The notes below the pieces were generated by a model, which worked only from the letters and a program-made list of their open reading frames with translations, was not told the origin of the DNA and made no database searches. A DNA stretch of 64,000 nucleotides from an uncultured Sulfurimonas sp. (GTDB lineage Bacteria > Campylobacterota > Campylobacteria > Campylobacterales > Sulfurimonadaceae), in NCBI RefSeq assembly GCF_963662755.1, contig NZ_OY759725.1:1563781-1627780 (forward strand), given 5' to 3'. The position numbers were made by a program, and so were the translations under genes. This document shows, piece after piece, positions 32,738 through 40,046 of this stretch. Every line of letters begins with the position of its first letter. Positions within the stretch are counted from its first letter, which is position 1.

Positions 32738-33301
32738 TTATGAGAACATCTTTTTCATAGCTGTAAAAAAGATTTTAAATAGGCCTTTGTTTCCTACTAA
32801 ATCATTAATAAAATCATCATAGGTAGTGTTTTTTTCTTCTAAAAATCCACGCAGGTATTTTTCACTAGCTTCCATCCCACCCTCTTTTTCTATCTCTAAA
32901 AGTTTTGCATAGATTGGAATCATAGCGTCTATAGCTTTTTGTGGTGCTGCTTTTCTAAATGCTGTATGAGAAATGATTTCATTTGTTATTGGATCAACTT
33001 TTGGCTCAAAATCTGTAACAACCCAGTAGTAACTCCCATCTTTTGCCAAGTTTTTAACAACAGCCATAAAATTTTTGCCTTGTTTTATTCTGTCCCACAT
33101 AAGTTTAAAAGCTATGCGAGGCATATCTGGATGTCTTACAATAGAGTGAGGCTTACCTATAAGTTCAGCTTCACTATATCCTGAAATTTCTACAAAGTAA
33201 TCATTTCCATATTCAATAATACCTTTAGCGTCCGTTTTAGAAACTATATAGCGTTTTTGGCTTAATTTGATTTCATTGTTTGTAGGTGTTGGATGTGCCA
33301 C
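32738..33301 (-). CDS. PAS-domain signalling protein (CetB/Aer-type PAS)
   Basis: A 187-residue soluble protein consisting mainly of one PAS domain (residues about 15-120) of the aerotaxis type: [40 protein letters not shown] and [13 protein letters not shown]. It has no transmembrane segment, kinase or MCP signalling domain, like the CetB half of the bipartite CetA/CetB energy-taxis receptor. No CetA-like partner is adjacent. The start is GTG with RBS AAGGA, and a TATAAT lies at 33331-33336. A CZB-domain gene is divergent. Confidence 0.85.
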   Translation of the reverse strand: MAHPTPTNNEIKLSQKRYIVSKTDAKGIIEYGNDYFVEISGYSEAELIGKPHSIVRHPDMPRIAFKLMWDRIKQGKNFMAVVKNLAKDGSYYWVVTDFEPKVDPITNEIISHTAFRKAAPQKAIDAMIPIYAKLLEIEKEGGMEASEKYLRGFLEEKNTTYDDFINDLVGNKGLFKIFFTAMKKMFS

Positions 33302-33330
33302 TGGAATGTCCTTAAAAAATTATTAAAACC

Positions 33331-33336
33331 ATTATA
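33331..33336 (-). promoter_or_regulatory. -10 box for the PAS-rsmG operon
   Basis: TATAAT on the minus strand, 29 bases before the GTG start, with RBS AAGGA in between. Confidence 0.55.
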
Positions 33337-33393
33337 TAGTTTATTTATTAATTTTATGTAATAATTGTGACAAATTTAGTCAAAGTATGAAAA

Positions 33394-33837
33394 ATGAATA
33401 AAGAAAAAACACTAGAATCAATCCAAAATGCACGAAAAGCTCATGAAGCTCAAATGAGTAAAATCAAAGCTGCCATGGATGGAGAAAAAGTAAATAATCC
33501 GACCGCTGTTTCAAAAACTAAGTGTGATTTTGGGCAATGGCTATATGATGATGAAAATCACTTACGAGATATACTAGGTTCACTTTTTTATAATAATATG
33601 GAAGTTTTACATGCAAGATGGCATAGTGAGTATTTTAGAATTTTTGAGATACTCTTTAAAGAGAACAAAAAAGGACTATTTTCAAAAATTTTAGGTTCTT
33701 CAAAAATAAGTGAAATGGAGATAGATAAAGTAAGGCTTTATTACTCTGAGCTTGAATTAACTACAAAAGAGTTACTTAAAGCACTAGGTTCTTCAGAGCG
33801 AAGAATAAGTGCTTTAGCGGAATCTAAATTTTATTAA
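33394..33837 (+). CDS. CZB-domain (chemoreceptor zinc-binding) protein
   Basis: A 147-residue soluble protein consisting of a stand-alone CZB domain. The zinc-binding pattern is visible: a His in RKAHEAQMSK, the Cys in KCDFGQWLYDDENH, and two His in VLHARWHSEYF. CZB domains usually sit at the C-terminus of chemoreceptors or diguanylate cyclases and sense zinc or oxidants. Here there is no output domain, so it probably acts through a partner, possibly the divergent PAS protein or a chemoreceptor encoded elsewhere. A perfect hairpin spans its stop. Confidence 0.85.
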   Translation: MNKEKTLESIQNARKAHEAQMSKIKAAMDGEKVNNPTAVSKTKCDFGQWLYDDENHLRDILGSLFYNNMEVLHARWHSEYFRIFEILFKENKKGLFSKILGSSKISEMEIDKVRLYYSELELTTKELLKALGSSERRISALAESKFY

Positions 33838-33865
33838 AAAAGATGTCCCATTTCATCTTTTTTAA
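33834..33865. terminator. Bidirectional terminator between the CZB gene and ribA
   Basis: A perfect 12-bp stem TTAAAAAAGATG/CATCTTTTTTAA around an 8-base loop. It covers the CZB stop and the ribA 3' end and provides a T-run in both directions. Confidence 0.8.
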
Positions 33866-34397
33866 CACTTAAATAGCCTTCATTATATTGATTTGATTTC
33901 ATGATAATTGGTACTCTTTGTACAATCTCTATGTCGCTTATAGAGTTTACTTTATCAGGATTATTTGTAAGTAGTTTTATTTTTTTGATACCAAAATGAT
34001 GTAGTATATAAGTTACAATCTCATAAGTTCTCTCATCCGCACGAAAGCCGAGTTGATGATTTGCTTCTACAGTGTTGAAACCTTTGTCTTGCAGTGCGTA
34101 AGCATTTATTTTATTTAAAAGACCTATGTTTCTTCCCTCTTGCCTTAAGTAAATTACCATTCCATCTTCTTTGTCAATAAGATTTAATGCATACTCAAGC
34201 TGATCTCTACAATCACACTTTAAACTACCTAAAGCATCCCCTGTTAAGCACTCTGAGTGAACTCGTACAGTTGGAACTTCTGATAAGTTTTTTTTATATA
34301 TAACTAGGTGTTCTTTTTTGCCTTCTTTAAAGGCCTTTACTTTGAAGTCTCCAAATCTTGATGGTAAGGAGGCTACTTCTGAAATCTCTATATTCAA
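33834..34397 (-). CDS. ribA: GTP cyclohydrolase II
   Basis: First enzyme of riboflavin synthesis, opening GTP to 2,5-diamino-6-ribosylamino-pyrimidinone phosphate. It has 187 residues from the TTG at 34397, preceded by AGGG; the open frame continues to an ATG at 34478 but would overlap the hemB start, and family members begin near NIEISEVASLPSRFG. The zinc site is SECLTGDALGSLKCDCRDQL; the catalytic region is YLRQEGRNIGLLNKINAYAL. It is a stand-alone RibA, not fused to RibB. Its 3' end overlaps the CZB gene by four bases. Confidence 0.92.
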   Translation of the reverse strand: MNIEISEVASLPSRFGDFKVKAFKEGKKEHLVIYKKNLSEVPTVRVHSECLTGDALGSLKCDCRDQLEYALNLIDKEDGMVIYLRQEGRNIGLLNKINAYALQDKGFNTVEANHQLGFRADERTYEIVTYILHHFGIKKIKLLTNNPDKVNSISDIEIVQRVPIIMKSNQYNEGYLSVKKDEMGHLF

Positions 34398-34469
34398 TTT
34401 ATGTACCCTAACTTTAACTTTAAAACGATAAAATAAATTTTTCAAAATTATAGCTAAAAAAGGTTTATT

Positions 34470-35441
34470 ATGTTTCAAAGATTTCGTAGAACACGTTTAA
34501 ACAAGCATCTTCGCGCATTAGTAAGAGAAACAAGTGTTAGTGTAGATGATTTTATCTATCCACTTTTTGTTCGCTCAGGAGAGGGTATAAAAACAGAAGT
34601 TGCATCTATGCCTGGTGTGTTTCAAATGAGTTTGGATGAGATTTTAAAAGAGTGTGTAGAACTTAAAAAGCTTGGACTTTACTCTATCATACTTTTTGGT
34701 ATTCCTAAGGTAAAAGACTCTATTGGTTCAGACTCTTTATGCGAGCATGGAATTATTGCATCTGCTGTTCGTGCTATAAAAAAAGAGCATCCAGATATGT
34801 TTGTTGTAACTGATCTTTGTTTTTGTGAGTACACAGATCATGGACATTGTGGAATTATTGATGAGGTAAAAGAGACTGTAAACAATGATGCTACACTAGA
34901 AATATCTGCCGAGCAAGCTCTTATCCATGCAAAAGCAGGAGTTGATATGATAGCACCATCTGGAATGATGGATGGCATTATAGAGACTCTTAGAGATGCG
35001 CTAGATGCCAATGGTTATGAAAATCTTCCTATTATGGCTTACTCAACTAAGTTTGCATCTGGATACTATGGACCATTTCGTGATGTAGCAGAATCAACGC
35101 CTAGTTTTGGAGATCGTGCTACTTATCAGATGGACCCAGCAAACAGAAGAGAGGCTATAAATGAGTCTATTTCAGATGAGTTACAAGGTGCTGATATTTT
35201 AATGGTAAAACCAGCCTTAGCTTACTTAGATATTGTACGTGAAATTAAAGACAACACTTCTCTACCAATGGCAGTTTATAATGTAAGCGGTGAATATGCG
35301 ATGCTTAAAATCGCAGGTAAAAATAACTTAATAGATTATGATAGAGTTGTTATGGAGACTATGATAAGCTTTAAGAGAGCTGGAGCTGATATTATCATCT
35401 CTTATCATGCAAAAGAAGTTGCACAGATGCTTCAAAAGTAA
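34470..35441 (+). CDS. hemB: Delta-aminolevulinic acid dehydratase
   Basis: Porphobilinogen synthase of heme biosynthesis, 323 residues, full length. The metal-site segment [17 protein letters not shown] has three cysteines, the zinc-dependent type. The two Schiff-base lysines are in [16 protein letters not shown] and [22 protein letters not shown] precedes the ATG by seven bases. Along with hemJ at 39385, it points to complete heme synthesis via protoporphyrin. Confidence 0.97.
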   Translation: MFQRFRRTRLNKHLRALVRETSVSVDDFIYPLFVRSGEGIKTEVASMPGVFQMSLDEILKECVELKKLGLYSIILFGIPKVKDSIGSDSLCEHGIIASAVRAIKKEHPDMFVVTDLCFCEYTDHGHCGIIDEVKETVNNDATLEISAEQALIHAKAGVDMIAPSGMMDGIIETLRDALDANGYENLPIMAYSTKFASGYYGPFRDVAESTPSFGDRATYQMDPANRREAINESISDELQGADILMVKPALAYLDIVREIKDNTSLPMAVYNVSGEYAMLKIAGKNNLIDYDRVVMETMISFKRAGADIIISYHAKEVAQMLQK

Positions 35442-35448
35442 ATTTTGG

Positions 35449-35454
35449 TATAAT
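35449..35454 (+). promoter_or_regulatory. -10 box for argF
   Basis: TATAAT in TTTTGGTATAATAAC, just after hemB, giving a leader of about 33 bases with RBS CAAGGA. Confidence 0.6.
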
Positions 35455-35493
35455 AACGACTTTTTTAAAAATAGCATTACTCAAGGATAATAG

Positions 35494-36414
35494 TTGAGAC
35501 ACTTTTTAACACTTAAAGATTTTACAAAAGAAGAGATTTTGGAGATTGTAGATATTGGTTTACAAATTAAAAAAAATCTAAAATCTAAAATTTATAACAA
35601 AGAGTTACAAAACCAAACTCTAGCAATGATTTTCGAGAAGAGTTCAACTAGAACAAGAGTTAGTTTTGAAACTGGAATGTTTCAACTTGGTGGACATGCA
35701 CTATTTTTATCAAACCGTGACATTCACTTAGGTCGAGGTGAGCCTGTAAAAGATACAGCTAGAGTTATCAGTAGTATGTGTGATATGGTTATGATAAGAA
35801 CTTTTGAACACTCTATGATAGAAGAGTTCGCAAAATACTCTAGAGTTCCTGTTATAAATGGCTTAACAGACTCATATCATCCTGTTCAACTCTTAGCTGA
35901 TTACATGACTTTAGTAGAGCATAATGCAAGTGAAAATATAGTTTGTGCATACATAGGCGATGGAAATAATATGACACATTCATGGATGATGCTGTGCGCT
36001 AAACTTGGATTTGAACTTCGCATTGCTACTCCAAAAGGTTATGAAGTTAATGAGCAGATTTTAAAAGAATCTCTTGCTTTAGCTCAAGAGAGTGGGGCAG
36101 TTATTAAAACTATGAATGATCCAAATGAAGCAGCTAAGGGTGCTACTGTGATTACTACAGATACATGGACTTCAATGGGTCAAGAAGAAGAAAAAGAAGA
36201 GCGTATAAAAACTTTTAAAGGTTTTATGGTAGATGACAAAATGATGGCATTGGCTCACAAAGATGCTAAGTTTTTACACTGTTTGCCTGCTTATAGAGGC
36301 TTGGAAGTTAGTGAAGATGTCTTTGAAAAGCATTCAGAGATTGTGTTTAATGAAGCTCAAAATAGACTTCATGCACAAAAAGGCTTAATGGTTTGGTTAG
36401 ATAAACAAAGATAA
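35494..36414 (+). CDS. argF: Ornithine carbamoyltransferase
   Basis: Condenses ornithine and carbamoyl phosphate to citrulline in arginine synthesis; 306 residues. The carbamoyl phosphate loop is [13 protein letters not shown], and the second substrate loop is [10 protein letters not shown] with the catalytic Cys. The start is TTG with RBS CAAGGATAATAG, supported by alignment of [15 protein letters not shown] with family N-termini. A 13-bp inverted repeat covers its stop codon. Confidence 0.95.
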   Translation: MRHFLTLKDFTKEEILEIVDIGLQIKKNLKSKIYNKELQNQTLAMIFEKSSTRTRVSFETGMFQLGGHALFLSNRDIHLGRGEPVKDTARVISSMCDMVMIRTFEHSMIEEFAKYSRVPVINGLTDSYHPVQLLADYMTLVEHNASENIVCAYIGDGNNMTHSWMMLCAKLGFELRIATPKGYEVNEQILKESLALAQESGAVIKTMNDPNEAAKGATVITTDTWTSMGQEEEKEERIKTFKGFMVDDKMMALAHKDAKFLHCLPAYRGLEVSEDVFEKHSEIVFNEAQNRLHAQKGLMVWLDKQR

Positions 36415-36430
36415 AAATATCTTTGTTTAT
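36401..36430. terminator. Bidirectional terminator between argF and the convergent gene
   Basis: Perfect 13-bp stem ATAAACAAAGATA/TATCTTTGTTTAT with loop AAAA. It overlaps the last codons of argF and the stop of the gene ending at 36427. Confidence 0.75.
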
Positions 36431-37281
36431 ATCCACCCTTTTGAATCATTTAATATTACTTTATTGTTTATATTATAAAGATCAATAAGCAGTGAAATAA
36501 AATCTGTCCCTTCGTTAAAGTAATCATCAGTATCACAAGAAATCACTGTTTTATTTATGACTTCATTGTTTGTTAAAGCTATATATTTGTCACTAGATTT
36601 TTTGATGGAGTTAAGCTTAAGAGATAAATCCGGAGTAAAACTATTTTGATTATTAGAAGCGATTTGTTGAGTGTCTTTTATGAGTTGTGTAGTTAAAGAA
36701 TCTATTTCATAAATTATTGCTTGCATTTGAGCTTTTTGTACTTTTGTTATACTTTTTTTTGCAACTATCCCAGAACCCATTCCTCTCATTTGTCCAACAT
36801 ACTCAGATAAAGGAAGTATAACTTCCATCATTATTGTTGATAATTGTTTACCAAGTGGATTGAGATCTTTTGAACCGTGTTTACTCACAGTTTGAGCAAG
36901 CATTAAAGTCTGTTCTATTAGCTCTGTATACTCTTCAAAAACTACAGTAGAATCTTTTTTAAAAGCTTTACGATTAAGTTTTACAAGGGATTGACTTATG
37001 CTTGTTGCACGATTGTTTATAATTGGATCAGATGCAAGAGGCAGAGACTCCATAATGCCTATAGCTTTTTTCATCTCTTTTCTAGTTCCATATACTAGCA
37101 ACATGGAAGTTGTGTTTCCGTTTAAATAGTTATTTGTAAGACCACGTGTTTTTTGTGTAGATATAATAAGGTCTTTTAATGCACCAATGTATTTTGAATT
37201 ATCTGCTTGATTTGAATTACTAAATAATGATTTAGCGCTAAGGCTAAAAAACAGTGTAATAATAAGTAGTAAAATACGCAT
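36427..37281 (-). CDS. Exported protein with possible NIT-like (nitrate/nitrite-sensing) fold
   Basis: A 284-residue protein with an N-terminal signal sequence (MRILLLIITLFFSLSAKSLF) and no other membrane segment, so probably periplasmic. The rest is predicted all-helical. ISTQKTRGLTNNYLNG and EYVGQMRGMGSGIVA recall the Q-x-x-RG motifs of NIT sensor domains, which normally sit outside the membrane in chemoreceptors and kinases. Here no transmitter domain is attached. The assignment is by motif resemblance only; a structural or substrate-binding role is equally possible. It lies 14 bases downstream of trpS. Confidence 0.5.
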   Translation of the reverse strand: MRILLLIITLFFSLSAKSLFSNSNQADNSKYIGALKDLIISTQKTRGLTNNYLNGNTTSMLLVYGTRKEMKKAIGIMESLPLASDPIINNRATSISQSLVKLNRKAFKKDSTVVFEEYTELIEQTLMLAQTVSKHGSKDLNPLGKQLSTIMMEVILPLSEYVGQMRGMGSGIVAKKSITKVQKAQMQAIIYEIDSLTTQLIKDTQQIASNNQNSFTPDLSLKLNSIKKSSDKYIALTNNEVINKTVISCDTDDYFNEGTDFISLLIDLYNINNKVILNDSKGWI

Positions 37282-37295
37282 AATAATATCCTTTG

Positions 37296-38255
37296 TTAAT
37301 AAGTTATACCAGTAGCAGTTCTAATTTTTTCTATCATTGGCATAGCTATATCTCTAGCCTTATTGGCACCCATCTTTAAAATCTCTCTAACTTCATCTTG
37401 ATTTTTTTCGTAATATTCACGTTTTTCTCTATATTCTCTAAAATATTCCCACATAATTTCACCAAGATAAACTTTAAAGTGTCCATGACCTTCACCACCA
37501 CTTTTGTATCTATTTTGAAGTTCAATAAGATTATCTCCTTGTAAAAATAGCTTAGCCATATTGTAAACGTTACAATTTTCAAACTCTTTTGGTTCTTCCA
37601 TGGCAACATTTTCAGTAACAATTTTTTTAATTGTTTTCATCTGTTTCTTTTCTTCACCAAAAATATTTACAACATTTCCATAACTTTTAGACATTTTTTG
37701 TCCATCAATTCCAGGAACAGTTTGAACCTCTTCTTGAACTCTAAACTCTGGCATTACCAAGATATCACCATATTCATTGTTGAATTTTGTAGCTATATCT
37801 CTTGCAATTTCAACATGTTGAATTTGATCTTTTCCAACTGGAACTACATCTGAAGCAAAGAGTAAAATATCAGCAGCCATAAGTACAGGATATGAAAAAA
37901 GTGCGTGATTTGCGGGGATGCCTTTAGCTGTTTTATCTTTGTAACTATGAGCACGTTCAAGAAGTCCCATAGGAGTAAAAGAGGATAAAATCCAGTAAAG
38001 TTCTAGAACTTCTTTTACATCTGATTGGACCCAAAAAACTGATTTTTTCGGATCTATTCCTAAAGCTAAAAAATCAGTAGCACACTGCATTGTAAGTCTT
38101 GATAAATCCTTACCACCACTTGTCATAGCGTGATAGTTTGCTATAAATGCAAAGGTATCACTACTATCTTGAGCATCTACCATTTGTTTTATGGAACCAA
38201 AATAGTTTCCAATATGTAAATCACCAGAAGGTTGTATGCCTGTGAATACTCTCAT
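37296..38255 (-). CDS. trpS: Tryptophanyl-tRNA synthetase
   Basis: Class I aminoacyl-tRNA synthetase charging tRNA-Trp; 319 residues, the usual compact size. The HIGH-type motif is GDLHIGNYFGS (residues 11-21) and the KMSKS motif is GQKMSKSYGN. A TATAAT lies upstream on the minus strand at 38285-38290. The exported NIT-like protein follows closely and may be co-transcribed. Confidence 0.97.
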   Translation of the reverse strand: MRVFTGIQPSGDLHIGNYFGSIKQMVDAQDSSDTFAFIANYHAMTSGGKDLSRLTMQCATDFLALGIDPKKSVFWVQSDVKEVLELYWILSSFTPMGLLERAHSYKDKTAKGIPANHALFSYPVLMAADILLFASDVVPVGKDQIQHVEIARDIATKFNNEYGDILVMPEFRVQEEVQTVPGIDGQKMSKSYGNVVNIFGEEKKQMKTIKKIVTENVAMEEPKEFENCNVYNMAKLFLQGDNLIELQNRYKSGGEGHGHFKVYLGEIMWEYFREYREKREYYEKNQDEVREILKMGANKARDIAMPMIEKIRTATGITY

Positions 38256-38284
38256 ATGTAAAATTCCTAATTTTTTTTGGTTGT

Positions 38285-38290
38285 ATTATA
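38285..38290 (-). promoter_or_regulatory. -10 box for trpS
   Basis: TATAAT on the minus strand in GCTATAATACAACC, 29 bases before the trpS ATG. Confidence 0.55.
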
Positions 38291-38363
38291 GCATTCTCAG
38301 CTTTATTTAGCTATTATTTAGCCACATATAGGGGGAGTTGTAAGCTACCCATTTAAAGGATTT

Positions 38364-38696
38364 ATGATGAAAGTACAAATTCGTGCTAAAGATGTTACAT
38401 TACATGCAGATGCAAGGGCTCATATCGAGTCTGCAATAGATGGTTTTTCAAGATATTCATTAGATATTACATCAGTAAATGTCAGTGTTAAAACTGAAAA
38501 AAAAGGTATATCCATAGAGTTTGATATAAGAATTGCTCATTCAGAGCCTGTTATTATTAATCAAAGTGATGATGATTTAGATAGCGCAATAGATTTAGCA
38601 GTTGAGAGAGCGTCAAAAGCTCTTCGTCGTTTACATACTAAGATAATAGACCACAATAAAATCTCTATAAAAGAGCTAGAGTCTATTGACTCTTAG
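38364..38696 (+). CDS. Short ribosome hibernation factor (HPF/RaiA family)
   Basis: A 110-residue protein (or 109 from the adjacent ATG at 38367) made of a single S30AE domain, which binds the 30S decoding site and silences ribosomes in starvation. It is clearly paralogous to the long HPF at 53822: both share the DDDLxxAxDLAVxRAxKALRRxH segment pattern and the VNV strand. It lacks the C-terminal dimerisation domain. RBS AAAGGA precedes the start. A hairpin terminator follows at 38716. Confidence 0.88.
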   Translation: MMKVQIRAKDVTLHADARAHIESAIDGFSRYSLDITSVNVSVKTEKKGISIEFDIRIAHSEPVIINQSDDDLDSAIDLAVERASKALRRLHTKIIDHNKISIKELESIDS

Positions 38697-38715
38697 TCAA
38701 AATTTTGCAAAATAC

Positions 38716-38738
38716 TGCACACTCACTTTGAGTGTGCA
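38716..38738 (+). terminator. Hairpin terminator after the short HPF gene
   Basis: Perfect 10-bp stem TGCACACTCA/TGAGTGTGCA with a 3-base loop, 20 bases after the stop. Its presence argues against a start for the next gene at 38732, inside the hairpin. Confidence 0.7.
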
Positions 38739-38773
38739 AAACTCTTCTACATAATTCTCACATAGGAAAATTT

Positions 38774-39373
38774 TTGAAATACTTAGTTTTACTTTTTTTA
38801 TTTTTAAGTTTAAGTGCAGATGATAACTACTCACTTAGAATTGCACATGGTAAAGTCACAAATAGTGATTTTGGTGAAGTGATATTTTTAGATTTACAGT
38901 CATATAAAGAGAATCTAAAAGTAAGCTCTTTAGATGCTGGTTATCTTCTAAAAAAAGATGCTTTTGATCTCCCAATAGATTTTTATGTAAAAGGCGGATT
39001 GTCTTATTTTGATGAAGCTAGTTTGCAAGATGATGTATATGAAGGTACTCTTTATATAAAAGCTTATTGGAATCTTGACTTTTTAAGTAATCGCGTAAGG
39101 ATTGGTTTTGGTGAGGGTGTTTCTTACACAAGCAGTATTTTGTATTATGAAAAACAAGAAGCTATACAAAATCAAGATAATAACTCAAACTTTCTTAACT
39201 ATATAGACTTTAGTGTTGATTTTGATATAGGTAAATTAGTTCGATATGAGCCTTTAAAAGAGACTTATCTTGGTGTTGTTGTAAAGCATCGCTCAGGCAT
39301 CTTTGGTTTAATAAACAATGTAGAAAAAGGTGGTTCAAACTACTATGCTCTCTCTTTAGAAAAAAACTTTTAA
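38774..39373 (+). CDS. Small outer-membrane beta-barrel-like protein, unknown function
   Basis: About 199 residues from the TTG at 38774, preceded by TAGGA and followed directly by a signal peptide (KYLVLLFLFLSLSADD); longer versions would start inside a terminator. The rest alternates short amphipathic strands and ends in Phe (YALSLEKNF), typical of an outer-membrane barrel. The segment VVVKHRSGIFGLINNV faintly recalls the catalytic His-Ser of PagL-type lipid A deacylases, but this is weak. Distance to hemJ is 11 bases, so they may form an operon. Confidence 0.6.
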   Translation: MKYLVLLFLFLSLSADDNYSLRIAHGKVTNSDFGEVIFLDLQSYKENLKVSSLDAGYLLKKDAFDLPIDFYVKGGLSYFDEASLQDDVYEGTLYIKAYWNLDFLSNRVRIGFGEGVSYTSSILYYEKQEAIQNQDNNSNFLNYIDFSVDFDIGKLVRYEPLKETYLGVVVKHRSGIFGLINNVEKGGSNYYALSLEKNF

Positions 39374-39384
39374 TAGGTTTATAG

Positions 39385-39906
39385 ATGAATATTATGGACT
39401 ATTACTTATGGATACTTACCTTTCATATTATGTCAGTTTTATCGTGGATGGCAATGCTTTTTTACCAACCAAGACTATATGTTTATCATACGGAGCATAA
39501 AGATAAACCTGACTTTGTAGAAGTTGTAAAAATTCAAGAATATAAAATGTACAAATACATAGGACTTCCTGCAATGTGGGCTACTGTAATAAGTGGAATT
39601 TGGATGCTATATTTAAGAACAGACTTATTACAAGATGATATATGGATGTATGCTAAAATTTTAGTAGTTATAGCGCTTATGGCATACTCATTTTCTTTAG
39701 AGCGTTATAGAATCGAGTTAGAGCGTGAAAATTATTCAAAAAGTGGAAACTTTTTTAGAGCTTACAATGAAGTACCGACCGTTTTGTCTTTGCTAATTGT
39801 AGGATATGTAGTTACTAAAACATTTTCTTTTGTTTTTACTATTATAACTTTAGCCATTGGTGCTTTTGTTATTTATAGAGTAATGAAACAAGTACCAAAA
39901 GCCTAA
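39385..39906 (+). CDS. hemJ: Protoporphyrinogen IX oxidase HemJ
   Basis: Integral membrane enzyme oxidising protoporphyrinogen IX to protoporphyrin IX in heme synthesis; 173 residues with four transmembrane helices. Family motifs are LTFHIMSVLSWMAMLFYQPR (with the conserved His) and the cytoplasmic loop RAYNEVPTVLSLLI. It belongs to the HemJ (UPF0093) family used by many proteobacteria that lack HemG and HemY. RBS TAGG precedes the ATG by six bases. An 11-bp hairpin begins two bases after its stop. Confidence 0.9.
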   Translation: MNIMDYYLWILTFHIMSVLSWMAMLFYQPRLYVYHTEHKDKPDFVEVVKIQEYKMYKYIGLPAMWATVISGIWMLYLRTDLLQDDIWMYAKILVVIALMAYSFSLERYRIELERENYSKSGNFFRAYNEVPTVLSLLIVGYVVTKTFSFVFTIITLAIGAFVIYRVMKQVPKA

Positions 39907-39907
39907 T

Positions 39908-39933
39908 AGTTCCAAAGCTAAAGCTTTGGAACT
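39908..39933 (+). repeat. Long hairpin after hemJ
   Basis: Perfect 11-bp stem AGTTCCAAAGC/GCTTTGGAACT around TAAA. It may terminate hemJ transcription, though no T-run follows, or be a member of the dispersed hairpins with AGTTCC...GGAACT ends. Confidence 0.7.
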
Positions 39934-39972
39934 ACCCTTGTCTCTATTTTGAGCTTCCGTGAATATTTTTTC
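39931..39972 (+). repeat. 42-bp dispersed repeat, copy 1 (after hemJ)
   Basis: Begins ACTACCCTTGTCTCTATTTT and aligns without gaps to 53742-53783, with about eight differences. Both copies follow a plus-strand gene and face a minus-strand gene. It is not palindromic itself. Confidence 0.7.
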
Positions 39973-39975
39973 TCG

Positions 39976-39997
39976 TTCCACCTTTCCCAAGGTGGAA
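39976..39997 (-). repeat. REP-like palindrome (hemJ-der spacer)
   Basis: TTCCACCTT/AAGGTGGAA with loop TCCC, preceded by TCTCG. The stem differs from the common TTCCACCTC form by a paired change (C to T on one arm, G to A on the other). Confidence 0.75.
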
Positions 39998-40004
39998 TGT
40001 CTTT

Positions 40005-40030
40005 AGTCCCACCTCAGGAGAGGTGGAACT
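40005..40030 (+). repeat. Second REP-like palindrome (hemJ-der spacer)
   Basis: Stem CCACCTC/GAGGTGG around AGGA, extended by AGT/ACT with one mismatch. The right arm and the following CTAGAG are identical to the copy within priA (17418-17432). Confidence 0.7.
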
Positions 40031-40046
40031 AGAGAAGATAAGGGCA

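Noticed and set aside
34398..34478. N-terminal extension of ribA to the ATG at 34478
   Set aside because: It would overlap the hemB start, has no RBS, and extends beyond the family N-terminus; TTG at 34397 with AGGG is better.
38732..38773. Start of the outer-membrane-like protein at 38732
   Set aside because: The ATG is inside a perfect terminator hairpin; TTG 38774 has an RBS and begins a signal peptide.
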